A stretch of DNA of 20,810 nucleotides from Clostridiales bacterium (GTDB lineage: Bacteria > Bacillota > Clostridia > Peptostreptococcales > JAAYPU01), in the NCBI GenBank assembly GCA_012519645.1, contig JAAYPU010000407.1, positions 1 through 20,810 of the forward strand. Reading direction: 5' to 3'. A program made the translations under genes and the position numbers. The notes beneath the pieces were generated by a model, which saw nothing but the letters and a program-made list of their open reading frames with translations, was not told the origin of the DNA and made no database searches. Positions 6,989-13,064 of this stretch are shown in pieces; the first letter of the stretch is position 1; each line of letters opens with the position of its first letter.

Positions 6989-9049
6989 TTATAAGTTTAA
7001 ATTTTCCATATCGTTAAATAAGCTTAGAATTTTCAGCTTAAATTTATTATTATCTTTTTTTTCAAGAAGCGGATCGCTGTTTAATATTATTTCCGCTTCT
7101 TTTTGAACCTGACTTAATATTTTTATATGCTTAAACAAATTTGCAATTTTCATTTCAGGGATCCCATGCTGCCTTGTGCCGAAAAATTCCCCGGGACCGC
7201 GAATTTTCAGATCCTCTTCGGCTATCAGAAAACCATTGTCCGTTTCTTCCATGATTTGTGCCCTGCGTTGAGATATTTCATTATCGCTTCCGTTTATCAA
7301 TATACAATAAGATTGTTCCTGTCCTCTGCCAACGCGCCCTCTTAACTGATGCAGCTGAGCCAATCCGAATCTTTCGCAATTTTCAATAACCATAACTGTC
7401 GCATTAGGAACGTCTATACCAACTTCGATAACTACTGTTGAAATAAGAACACTGATCTCGCCGTTAATAAACTTTCCCATAATTTCGTCTTTCTCTGTTT
7501 GTTTTAAATTGCCATGCAAAATGGCTATTTTATAGCCGGAAAAAAATGATTCCAATTCCTCAAACAAGCTTTCAACAGACCTTGTATTTAGATTTTCCGA
7601 ATCCTCTATTAAGGGTGCTACGATGTACGCTTGTCTTCCTTTTGAAATTTCCTGTTTTATTAATTCATATGCTTGTATCCTATTTTGCATATCCAGACAA
7701 AGGGTTTTGATTTTTTTTCTCCCCGCGGGCATTTCATCTATAATAGATATATCCAAATCTCCATACAATATAAGTGCAAGAGTTCTAGGAATAGGTGTTG
7801 CTGTCATAACTAATATATCCGGTCTTATGCCTTTATCGGATAAAGCGGCACGCTGGTTGACACCAAAGCGATGCTGTTCATCAGTGATGACCAGACCGAG
7901 TTTGAAGAATTTTACATTATCCTGAATAACCGCATGGGTACCGATAAGCACATTAATATCTCCCGATTCCAGCCCTGCCAATATCTCTTCTCTGTACTTC
8001 TTTGAAGTACTGCCTGATAAAAATTCTATTTTGATTTCAAAAGCATTAAAGAATTTTTTAAAAGTTTTAAAATGTTGCTGCGCTAATATTTCTGTAGGTG
8101 CCATTACCACAGCCTGATATGAAGATAAAACCGATTTGTACACTGCTGCTGCGGCGACAACAGTTTTACCCGAGCCAACATCTCCTTGGATAAGCCTGTT
8201 CATTACTTTTGGCGATTCCATGTCATTTATGATCTCATCTATTGCTCTTTTCTGTGCATTCGTTAAAGTAAAAGGTAATTGTTCGATAAATTTGTCCACT
8301 GGTATTTCCTTGGAAAATACTATGCCCTTCAAATCCTTTTGCAGCCTGTTTTTTATCATCAGCAAACCCGTTTGCAATATGAGAAGCTCTTCAAAAATCA
8401 GCCTGAATTTCGCCACTTTAACGGCATCGAAAGACTGAGGAAAATGTATTTCCTTCAAAGCATATTTTATACCACACAATCTGTTTCTTTTCAGTATTTC
8501 ATCAGGCAGATATTCATCAATACAATCTATATAGTGCAACGCATTTTTTTGAATCCTTCTTCTTTCATTTTGAGAAATGCCTTCCGTTAACGGATATATT
8601 GGCATTATAGCTTTTATGTCTTCATCATTAACTTCAGAAAAATCAGGGTGAATCATTTGCTTCCTATCGAATGATATGGAAACACGTCCATAAAAATAGT
8701 ACTTTTTATCTATGGTAAATGCTTTATAATAATATGAAGCATTAAAAAATACGATCTCCAATTTGCCTGTTTTATCTTCAACTAATACTCTCAGCATCTG
8801 TTTTCTGTTTTTCACATATTTACTCTTGCTTATAGCCAAGACCTTTGCACATATAAGAACCTGCTCGTCATTGGTTAATTGAGCTATGTATTTTACATTT
8901 CTTCGATCCTCATACTCTCTTGGAAAAGAATATAAGACATCTTCTATATTGAACATGCCCATTCTTTGTAATTTTACTGTTTTTTTAGGTCCTACACCTT
9001 TAATAGATTGCACAGGACTTAGTTGTGTATTAATACAATTATTATTCAT
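6989..9049 (-). CDS. recG: ATP-dependent DNA helicase RecG
   Basis: This 686-residue helicase drives branch migration of Holliday junctions and remodels stalled replication forks. An N-terminal wedge/OB domain (about residues 1-240) precedes two helicase domains: Walker A GDVGSGKT (289-296), the DEQH box (391-394), TATPIPRTLA, and the C-terminal VIEVGIDVPNATVMVIE and QLRGRVGRG motifs. Length is normal. The ATG is 5 nt behind the asp23 stop codon, with AAGGG inside the last codons of asp23, so translation of the two is probably coupled. In B. subtilis yloV and sdaA genes lie between yloU and recG; they are absent here. Confidence 0.98.
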   Translation of the reverse strand: MNNNCINTQLSPVQSIKGVGPKKTVKLQRMGMFNIEDVLYSFPREYEDRRNVKYIAQLTNDEQVLICAKVLAISKSKYVKNRKQMLRVLVEDKTGKLEIVFFNASYYYKAFTIDKKYYFYGRVSISFDRKQMIHPDFSEVNDEDIKAIMPIYPLTEGISQNERRRIQKNALHYIDCIDEYLPDEILKRNRLCGIKYALKEIHFPQSFDAVKVAKFRLIFEELLILQTGLLMIKNRLQKDLKGIVFSKEIPVDKFIEQLPFTLTNAQKRAIDEIINDMESPKVMNRLIQGDVGSGKTVVAAAAVYKSVLSSYQAVVMAPTEILAQQHFKTFKKFFNAFEIKIEFLSGSTSKKYREEILAGLESGDINVLIGTHAVIQDNVKFFKLGLVITDEQHRFGVNQRAALSDKGIRPDILVMTATPIPRTLALILYGDLDISIIDEMPAGRKKIKTLCLDMQNRIQAYELIKQEISKGRQAYIVAPLIEDSENLNTRSVESLFEELESFFSGYKIAILHGNLKQTEKDEIMGKFINGEISVLISTVVIEVGIDVPNATVMVIENCERFGLAQLHQLRGRVGRGQEQSYCILINGSDNEISQRRAQIMEETDNGFLIAEEDLKIRGPGEFFGTRQHGIPEMKIANLFKHIKILSQVQKEAEIILNSDPLLEKKDNNKFKLKILSLFNDMENLNL

Positions 9050-9054
9050 GACGA

Positions 9055-9438
9055 TTAACCCTTAATAACTATATCTCTCTTGGCAATTTTTTTAGCTTTG
9101 ATACCTTTAATAAAAATATATACCGTATCGGGCATAATATTTATGGCTTCATGAATATTTTTTTTAATTTCATTTATAATTTTTTGTGTGGTATTGTTTA
9201 TACTTGCTCCAAATTTCATTATTATATATACTTTAACGGTAATGTCTGTGTCCTGATTTGTAACATCTACTAAATGGCTGTCATCAGCAATACGGCTTAC
9301 TATATTGGATACCTGCCCCTTGGAGTTAGTTAGAGACACAACTTCAGGATACTTTGCAATGGTATACTTAACTATCTTTTCAACAATTCGTCTGTTTATA
9401 TTTATAGAGCCATTTTCATTTTCGATTTTGATAAACAA
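9055..9438 (-). CDS. yloU: Asp23/Gls24 family protein (YloU-like)
   Basis: The 127-residue protein belongs to the Asp23/Gls24 (DUF322) family, small cytoplasmic or envelope-associated proteins linked to alkaline or cell-wall stress. Visible pattern: GSININRRIVEKIVKYTIAK, then a variable middle and VYIIMKFGASI, the conserved strand, then INIMPDTVYIFIKGIK. No ATG fits; the only good start is TTG at 9436-9438, with GGTGA 4 nt upstream, and the frame is closed by a stop shortly beyond. In many Firmicutes this gene follows rpmB in the same direction; here rpmB is divergent. It is the first gene of a two-gene unit with recG. Confidence 0.88.
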   Translation of the reverse strand: MFIKIENENGSININRRIVEKIVKYTIAKYPEVVSLTNSKGQVSNIVSRIADDSHLVDVTNQDTDITVKVYIIMKFGASINNTTQKIINEIKKNIHEAINIMPDTVYIFIKGIKAKKIAKRDIVIKG

Positions 9439-9467
9439 ACCATCACCACATTTCTTTGTTAATTATA

Positions 9468-9496
9468 TTTATATTATATATTTTTTTTACTCTCAA
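9468..9496 (-). promoter_or_regulatory. Probable sigma-A promoter of asp23-recG
   Basis: On the minus strand TTGAGA (9491-9496) is followed after 17 bp by TATAAA (9468-9473). It lies about 30 bp ahead of the TTG start of the Asp23 gene. Each hexamer has one mismatch to consensus. Confidence 0.65.
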
Positions 9497-9562
9497 ACAA
9501 AGGCTCTTTTATTATCTTTAAAATACATTTGTCTTTTATTATTCGATATTTTTATTTTTATG

Positions 9563-9591
9563 TGTACACAAAATAAATAATGTGTTATAAT
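9563..9591 (+). promoter_or_regulatory. Probable sigma-A promoter of rpmB
   Basis: TGTACA (9563-9568), a 17-bp gap and TATAAT (9586-9591), with an upstream TGT that makes an extended -10. Transcription would start near 9598 and leave a leader of about 190 nt before rpmB. Confidence 0.7.
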
Positions 9592-9615
9592 ACCTTTGTT
9601 TCACGTAAAAAATAA

Positions 9616-9701
9616 CAACATCTATGAATAGATTTCTACGCAGGCAAAACTTGCCGTGCAGCTCGTTTTAAGCTATGGTAATACTGCAACTCATAGATTT
9701 G
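9616..9701 (+). ncRNA. Structured 5' leader of rpmB, candidate cis-regulatory RNA
   Basis: Between the promoter and rpmB lies a segment that can fold into a closed, branched RNA. P1 pairs ATCTATGA (9620-9627) with TCATAGAT (9691-9698) and can be lengthened by CAA/TTG with one bulge. Inside, GCA-GGCAA (9640-9647) pairs with TTGCC-g-TGC (9651-9659) and AGCT (9660-9663) with AGCT (9671-9674). TGCAG (9657-9661) could instead pair with CTGCA (9684-9688), so two folds compete. No terminator hairpin follows. I do not recognise it as a known riboswitch class. Autoregulation by L28 is a reasonable guess given that many ribosomal protein genes have such leaders, but it is inference. Confidence 0.45.
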
Positions 9702-9791
9702 TGATTTTCTTGAGTTTGCTCTCATCGTGTTGGGCAATCTAATAAATAGAATTAATCATATTATTGGATAAGCTTGGAGGAGGTGTTTTAG

Positions 9792-9983
9792 ATGTCAAAA
9801 AAATGCGAAATATGCGGAAAAGGTCAAATTTCAGGTAATCAAGTAAGCCATTCAAACAGGCATACGAAAAGAAAATGGAATGTGAATGTGCAGAAAGTCA
9901 AAGTCGTCGAAGGCGGCTCTGTTATCAGAAAAACAGTGTGCACAAGATGTATAAGATCAAACAAAATTACCAGAGCAATGTAA
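9792..9983 (+). CDS. rpmB: 50S ribosomal protein L28
   Basis: This 63-residue protein of the large ribosomal subunit has the zinc-binding form: CEIC at residues 5-8 and CTRC at 50-53, with the conserved GNQVSHSNRHTKRKW in between. A very strong GGAGGAGGTG ribosome binding site precedes the ATG. It is transcribed alone, divergent from asp23-recG and convergent with the two small membrane-protein genes. The place between thiN and asp23/yloU matches other Firmicutes, though strand arrangement differs. Confidence 0.98.
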   Translation: MSKKCEICGKGQISGNQVSHSNRHTKRKWNVNVQKVKVVEGGSVIRKTVCTRCIRSNKITRAM

Positions 9984-9990
9984 CAACGCC

Positions 9991-10043
9991 ATAAGGGCGG
10001 TTCCCTATAATTTTATAGTAAAATTATAAGGAACCGCCCTTAT
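9991..10043. terminator. Long hairpin between convergent rpmB and small ORF
   Basis: A 14-bp perfect outer stem (ATAAGGGCGGTTCC, 9991-10004, with 10030-10043), one C-A mismatch and a 9-bp inner stem (TATAATTTT, 10006-10014, with 10020-10028) enclose the 5-nt loop ATAGT. It starts 8 bp after the rpmB stop codon and ends 3 bp before the stop codon of the oppositely oriented 55-aa gene, so it can serve both as a terminator. Neither side has a good T run (only TTAT), which is unusual. Confidence 0.75.
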
Positions 10044-10046
10044 CTA

Positions 10047-10214
10047 TTAGCAAAACAGCTTATATCCCAGATATATCAATAAAAAACCAATTATAATCAA
10101 CCACAATTTATATGGAAGTATAAGAATTCCAATAATAGATATTCCCAGAATCAATAAAACCAAACCAATGATTTTCATTTCTGCTCTCCAAAAGAAACAT
10201 CTATTTCTTCTCAT
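10047..10214 (-). CDS. Small two-helix membrane protein, 55 aa
   Basis: This short gene reads MRRNRCFFWRAEMKIIG, then two hydrophobic helices (about residues 14-31 and 36-53) with a PYKLW turn, ending YLGYKLFC. Support for it being real: GGAGGTG 5 nt before the ATG, continuous hydrophobic pattern, a same-strand neighbour of the same design 12 nt upstream, and a hairpin directly after its stop codon. A second ATG at residue 13 is possible but has a weaker ribosome binding site. No function can be assigned. The place, between thiN and rpmB, is where Bacillus has spoVM, but the sequence does not resemble SpoVM. Confidence 0.75.
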   Translation of the reverse strand: MRRNRCFFWRAEMKIIGLVLLILGISIIGILILPYKLWLIIIGFLLIYLGYKLFC

Positions 10215-10226
10215 GGTGCACCTCCA

Positions 10227-10376
10227 TTATAATATGATATATACTATGAGGCCTAGAAAAAGCATTCCCAACATAATGTACCAAATCCACAAGGGCATGA
10301 CCTCAATAATAACGATAGCCCCTATAATGGCTAAAATGATCCCGGCAATTCTTTGGGAAATCTTTTTCCTTCTCAC
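10227..10376 (-). CDS. Small two-helix membrane protein, 49 aa
   Basis: It reads MRRKKISQRIAGIILAIIG (GTG start at 10374-10376), then a second helix after the turn EVMPLWIW, ending in LIVYIIL. AAGGTGA stands 5 nt before the GTG. The basic start followed by two helices and a P..W turn resembles the 55-aa protein 12 nt downstream (both have I-x-G-x-x-L-x-I-x-G, then P-x-x-x-W-x-I-x-x-G), which suggests an old tandem duplication. Similar tiny proteins are often left unannotated in Clostridia. Function unknown. From its stop codon to repeat B upstream no other gene is visible (10377-10531). Confidence 0.75.
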   Translation of the reverse strand: MRRKKISQRIAGIILAIIGAIVIIEVMPLWIWYIMLGMLFLGLIVYIIL

Positions 10377-10531
10377 TTATATCACCTTTAAAAGCAAATT
10401 ATTATTCTGCCATTAAATAATTCATTATATTAAAAAAACAAATCCCTTGTTACAAAAACAAAACTACGCTTAATACATATTATCTTCAGAGCGGAGAATA
10501 TATGCTAACTAATAGCTTAGAACAAAAAATC

Positions 10532-10611
10532 AACTGAAAACTGACAACTGAAAGATAAGGAAGAAATTTTGCTTCAGAGCAAAATTTCCACATTTACTTT
10601 TAGTTCTTAGT
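10532..10611. repeat. Composite intergenic repeat B (inverted copy of A)
   Basis: Read on the minus strand this has the same order as element A: CTTAGTT-type heptamers (10598-10611 reversed), a hairpin, then TTATC and TTTCAGT-type heptamers (10532-10552). The hairpin is an 11-bp perfect stem (GAAATTTTGCT 10563-10573 with 10578-10588) around a TCAG loop, better preserved than in A. The heptamers at 10598-10611 cover the last codons and the TAA stop of thiN (10600-10602), so the C-terminal LTKN of ThiN is encoded by repeat sequence. Confidence 0.9.
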
Positions 10612-11247
10612 TAATACAATAAGCAGTTCACCTTTTTCCTTAAATATAACTACCTTGTCCTTTTCCAGCACGTTGCTGACACCCCATGAATCACCACATA
10701 TTAATGTGGCATTATTTAAAGGATACATAAAACCTTCCAGTGTAATTCCCTCTACTTTTTCCGTTAAAGGAATGAGAGAGACCGTATCTCCTTTTTTGCC
10801 TTTTAATTCAGTTTCTTTCTCTGCTAAAAAAGCAATATTAAAATCGTCTGTCAGTTTTCCAACCGATTCGTTATCCCTGATGTACAAAAGATGATATATG
10901 TTTGATAGTGTATGATCCAATCTGTTCCCGGTACATCCAAAGAGCCCTATGAGCTTTGCTCCTCTCTTCAATGCTATATCAATAGCTAAATGTGTGTCCG
11001 TGGCATCCTTGGCTTTAGGAAATTTCTGAACTTCGACACCAAGTGAAGTGAAATAATTAAAAGTATCATCTGAAATTGAATCTAAATCTCCAACGATCAT
11101 ATTTGGTGTAAGATCCATTTTTCTGATATGATCATTTCCTCCATCCACACCAATAATAAAATCATATTCATCTGAAATGATTTTTTTGATCCTCATGTAA
11201 TCGGAAATTGATCCATTTGATACTATTGCTGCCTTCAATTTCTTCAC
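10600..11247 (-). CDS. thiN: Thiamine pyrophosphokinase
   Basis: This 215-residue enzyme makes thiamine diphosphate from thiamine and ATP. Typical motifs are GVDGGNDHI, PNMIVGDLDSIS, the DATDTHLAIDIALKRG block and GCTGNRLDHTLSN. It is the last core gene of the priA to thiN cluster and normally follows rpe closely; here 277 bp of repeats lie between. The start is uncertain: GTG at 11245-11247 has AAGGG only 2 nt away, which is too close, whereas TTG three codons later (11236-11238) has a better distance of about 11 nt. No TPP riboswitch motif is seen upstream. The last codons derive from repeat B. Confidence 0.94.
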   Translation of the reverse strand: MKKLKAAIVSNGSISDYMRIKKIISDEYDFIIGVDGGNDHIRKMDLTPNMIVGDLDSISDDTFNYFTSLGVEVQKFPKAKDATDTHLAIDIALKRGAKLIGLFGCTGNRLDHTLSNIYHLLYIRDNESVGKLTDDFNIAFLAEKETELKGKKGDTVSLIPLTEKVEGITLEGFMYPLNNATLICGDSWGVSNVLEKDKVVIFKEKGELLIVLTKN

Positions 11248-11262
11248 AACCCTTCAATAGAA

Positions 11263-11311
11263 TAGTGTATAGAGTATGGAGTATGGAACAGGTCTCAGGT
11301 CTCGGGTCTCA
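11263..11311. repeat. Heptamer arrays of two families (TGGAGTA, GGTCTCA)
   Basis: Four units of the TAGAGTA/TGGAGTA type (11263-11290) are directly followed by three units of the GGTCTCA type (11291-11311), in the same 7-bp register. GGTCTCA is the reverse complement of TGAGACC, found in tandem at 17319-17392. These occupy the stretch just upstream of thiN. Confidence 0.88.
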
Positions 11312-11326
11312 GGGGTCTGAAAAGGT

Positions 11327-11347
11327 GATTAGTGGTTAGTGGTTAGT
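11327..11347. repeat. Heptamer array GGTTAGT
   Basis: Three tandem units (GATTAGT, GGTTAGT, GGTTAGT). The family is the reverse complement of the CTAACCA units in element A (2155-2182). Confidence 0.85.
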
Positions 11348-11391
11348 GATCATCGGTTTATCATTCGTATATTGTGTAATGATACTGTCAG

Positions 11392-11440
11392 TTAACAATC
11401 GTTTAACGATGGTTTAACTATTGCTCAACTATCGTTTAAC
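11392..11440 (+). repeat. 11-bp tandem array 2 (four units and a part)
   Basis: Units at 11392-11402, 11403-11413, 11414-11424 and 11425-11435 follow TTAACNATNGT, and TTAAC at 11436-11440 begins a fifth. Same family and same strand as the arrays at 3448-3502 and 17199-17231. Confidence 0.88.
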
Positions 11441-11466
11441 AGGTACGAATATGTTCCTTAGTAAAA

Positions 11467-11525
11467 AGGTTTTGCTTTAAGCAAAACCTACATTATCTTT
11501 CAGTTATCAGTTTTCAGTTGTCAGT
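11467..11525. repeat. Composite intergenic repeat C (hairpin plus TTTCAGT heptamers)
   Basis: A 9-bp perfect hairpin (AGGTTTTGC 11467-11475 with GCAAAACCT 11481-11489, loop TTTAA) is followed by CATTATC and four tandem heptamers (TTTCAGT, TATCAGT, TTTCAGT, TGTCAGT; 11498-11525). Orientation is as in element A. The last unit ends in the TAA stop codon of rpe (11525-11527). Confidence 0.9.
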
Positions 11526-12181
11526 TATTTATTCATTTCCTCTAAAAATTGTTTTGTTTGCTTGTAAACATCTTCCGCGCCGAATATGGCAGATCCTGCA
11601 ACGATAATGTTTGCACCGGCATCTATGACCTTTTTCACATTATCCAGTTTAATGCCTCCATCGACTTGTATATCAATATTCAGACCTTTTCTATCTATGA
11701 TCTCTCTTACCTGAGATATTTTTTCAAATATAGCTTCAATAAAATTTTGTCCGCCAAAGCCAGGATTTACAGACATAATCAAAATCATATCCAAATCGTT
11801 CCAAATATAATCCAAAACATCAATGGGAGTTGCCGGATTCAAGGCCACACCGGCTTTCAAATTCAATGCTTTTATGCTTTGCAATGTTCGATGAAGATGA
11901 GTACAGCCTTCTGCATGTACAGTAATAACCTCAGTATTTTTAAATATAAACTTTTCTATGTAATCATCGGCATTTTCTATCATCAAATGAACATCAAAAG
12001 GAATATTCGTATAATTTGCAAGACATGATAAAACAGGCGGGCCTATTGTAATGTTGGGCACGAAGTGTCCATCCATTACATCGACATGTAAAAGCTGGGC
12101 ACCTGCCTTTTCGACCTTGCGAATATCTTCGGCAAGATACGAAAAATTTGCTGATAATATGGACGGTGCTAATTTAATCAT
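11525..12181 (-). CDS. rpe: Ribulose-phosphate 3-epimerase
   Basis: This 218-residue TIM-barrel enzyme interconverts ribulose 5-phosphate and xylulose 5-phosphate in the pentose phosphate pathway. Signatures are KLAPSILSANFSYL, HVDVMDGHFVPN (metal ligands His and Asp), FDVHLMIENAD, MSVNPGFGGQNFI and IQVDGGI, with GSAIFG near the end. The ATG overlaps the rsgA 3' end by 8 nt and has AGGAG inside rsgA, so translation is coupled. Its stop codon falls within the last heptamer of repeat C. Confidence 0.98.
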   Translation of the reverse strand: MIKLAPSILSANFSYLAEDIRKVEKAGAQLLHVDVMDGHFVPNITIGPPVLSCLANYTNIPFDVHLMIENADDYIEKFIFKNTEVITVHAEGCTHLHRTLQSIKALNLKAGVALNPATPIDVLDYIWNDLDMILIMSVNPGFGGQNFIEAIFEKISQVREIIDRKGLNIDIQVDGGIKLDNVKKVIDAGANIIVAGSAIFGAEDVYKQTKQFLEEMNK

Positions 12182-13064
12182 ATTTATGTCTCCTCTGTTC
12201 TTCTATTTCTTTTAGCATAGCAACGTATGACTCATATCTTGAAGCAGCAATCTCATTCAATGCCACCTTATTTTTTATCTCGCATTGCGGTTCATGAAGA
12301 TGACGACATCCTTTAAACCTGCATTTTTCTATATGAGGCACAAATTCCGGAAAATAATATGCGATTTCTTCTTCTTCAATATCTGAAATCTCCAGTGATG
12401 TAAATCCCGGCGTATCTAATACACTTCCTCCAAAATCCAGATCCAACAATTCTACATGCCTTGTAGTATGCTTTCCTCTTTCTACTTTTTCACTGATATC
12501 TCCCGTTCTCAATTGAAAACCATGCTGCACTTCATTAAGAAGAGAAGATTTTCCTACTCCTGATGGTCCGGCAAAAATGCTTATACGGTTCATTAAAAGT
12601 TTCTTTAATTCTGAAATACCTTCTTTTGTTTTAGTACTGGTAAAAATAATATCATATCCGGCATTTCGATATGTAGCAAACAATTCATCTTTCTTTTCAG
12701 AATCTGTTATTAAATCTAATTTGTTAATACAAACGCATGCCTGTATTTCATTTTTTTCAACGGTAACCAAAAACCTATCCAGCAACTGTAGATTAGGCTC
12801 CGGCTTTGTAAATGAAAAAACTATTACTGCCAAATCAATATTTGCAACAGGAGGTCTTATTAGGTAGTTTTTTCTTTCAAAAATACTGTCAACAACACCG
12901 GTTCCATTCTCTTTTGCATCTATAAGTACACGATCTCCTACAGCAGGTACAATATTATCCTTCCTAAAAATCCCTCTCGCTTTACATTCATATATATTTT
13001 TATCTTCGGTTTTTACGTAATAGAATCCTCCGATCCCTTTTACGATAATACCGTTAATCTTCAT
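12174..13064 (-). CDS. rsgA: Ribosome small subunit-dependent GTPase RsgA
   Basis: This 296-residue circularly permuted GTPase checks late 30S subunit maturation. An N-terminal OB domain (about 1-65) is followed by G4 NKLD (114-117), G1 GPSGVGKS (166-173), G2 TTRHVEL, and G3 DTPG (217-220), and a C-terminal zinc site (Cys248, Cys253, His255, Cys261). I start it at the ATG at 13062-13064, which gives the family N-terminus; 13 further codons upstream lie in the prkC 3' end and look unlike the family. The ribosome binding site is weak (GGGGCTG), and the start overlaps prkC by 11 nt, which suggests coupling. Confidence 0.96.
   Translation of the reverse strand: MKINGIIVKGIGGFYYVKTEDKNIYECKARGIFRKDNIVPAVGDRVLIDAKENGTGVVDSIFERKNYLIRPPVANIDLAVIVFSFTKPEPNLQLLDRFLVTVEKNEIQACVCINKLDLITDSEKKDELFATYRNAGYDIIFTSTKTKEGISELKKLLMNRISIFAGPSGVGKSSLLNEVQHGFQLRTGDISEKVERGKHTTRHVELLDLDFGGSVLDTPGFTSLEISDIEEEEIAYYFPEFVPHIEKCRFKGCRHLHEPQCEIKNKVALNEIAASRYESYVAMLKEIEEQRRHKYD

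Noticed and set aside
10168..10416. 82-codon ORF on the plus strand
   Set aside because: It is antisense to the two small membrane-protein genes, lacks a ribosome binding site and has no family-like pattern.
10502..10537. An 11-codon ORF on the plus strand (MLTNSLEQKIN) with GGAG at good spacing
   Set aside because: Too short to judge, its stop codon lies in the heptamer array, and nothing around supports it; a chance match is likely.
11248..11524. TPP riboswitch upstream of thiN
   Set aside because: No CUGAGA-type THI-box core; the region is made of repeats. CTGAG in the repeats elsewhere is part of TGAGACC heptamers.
11263..11527. CRISPR-like array
   Set aside because: Units of 7 and 11 bp are directly adjacent without spacers, and no cas genes are present.
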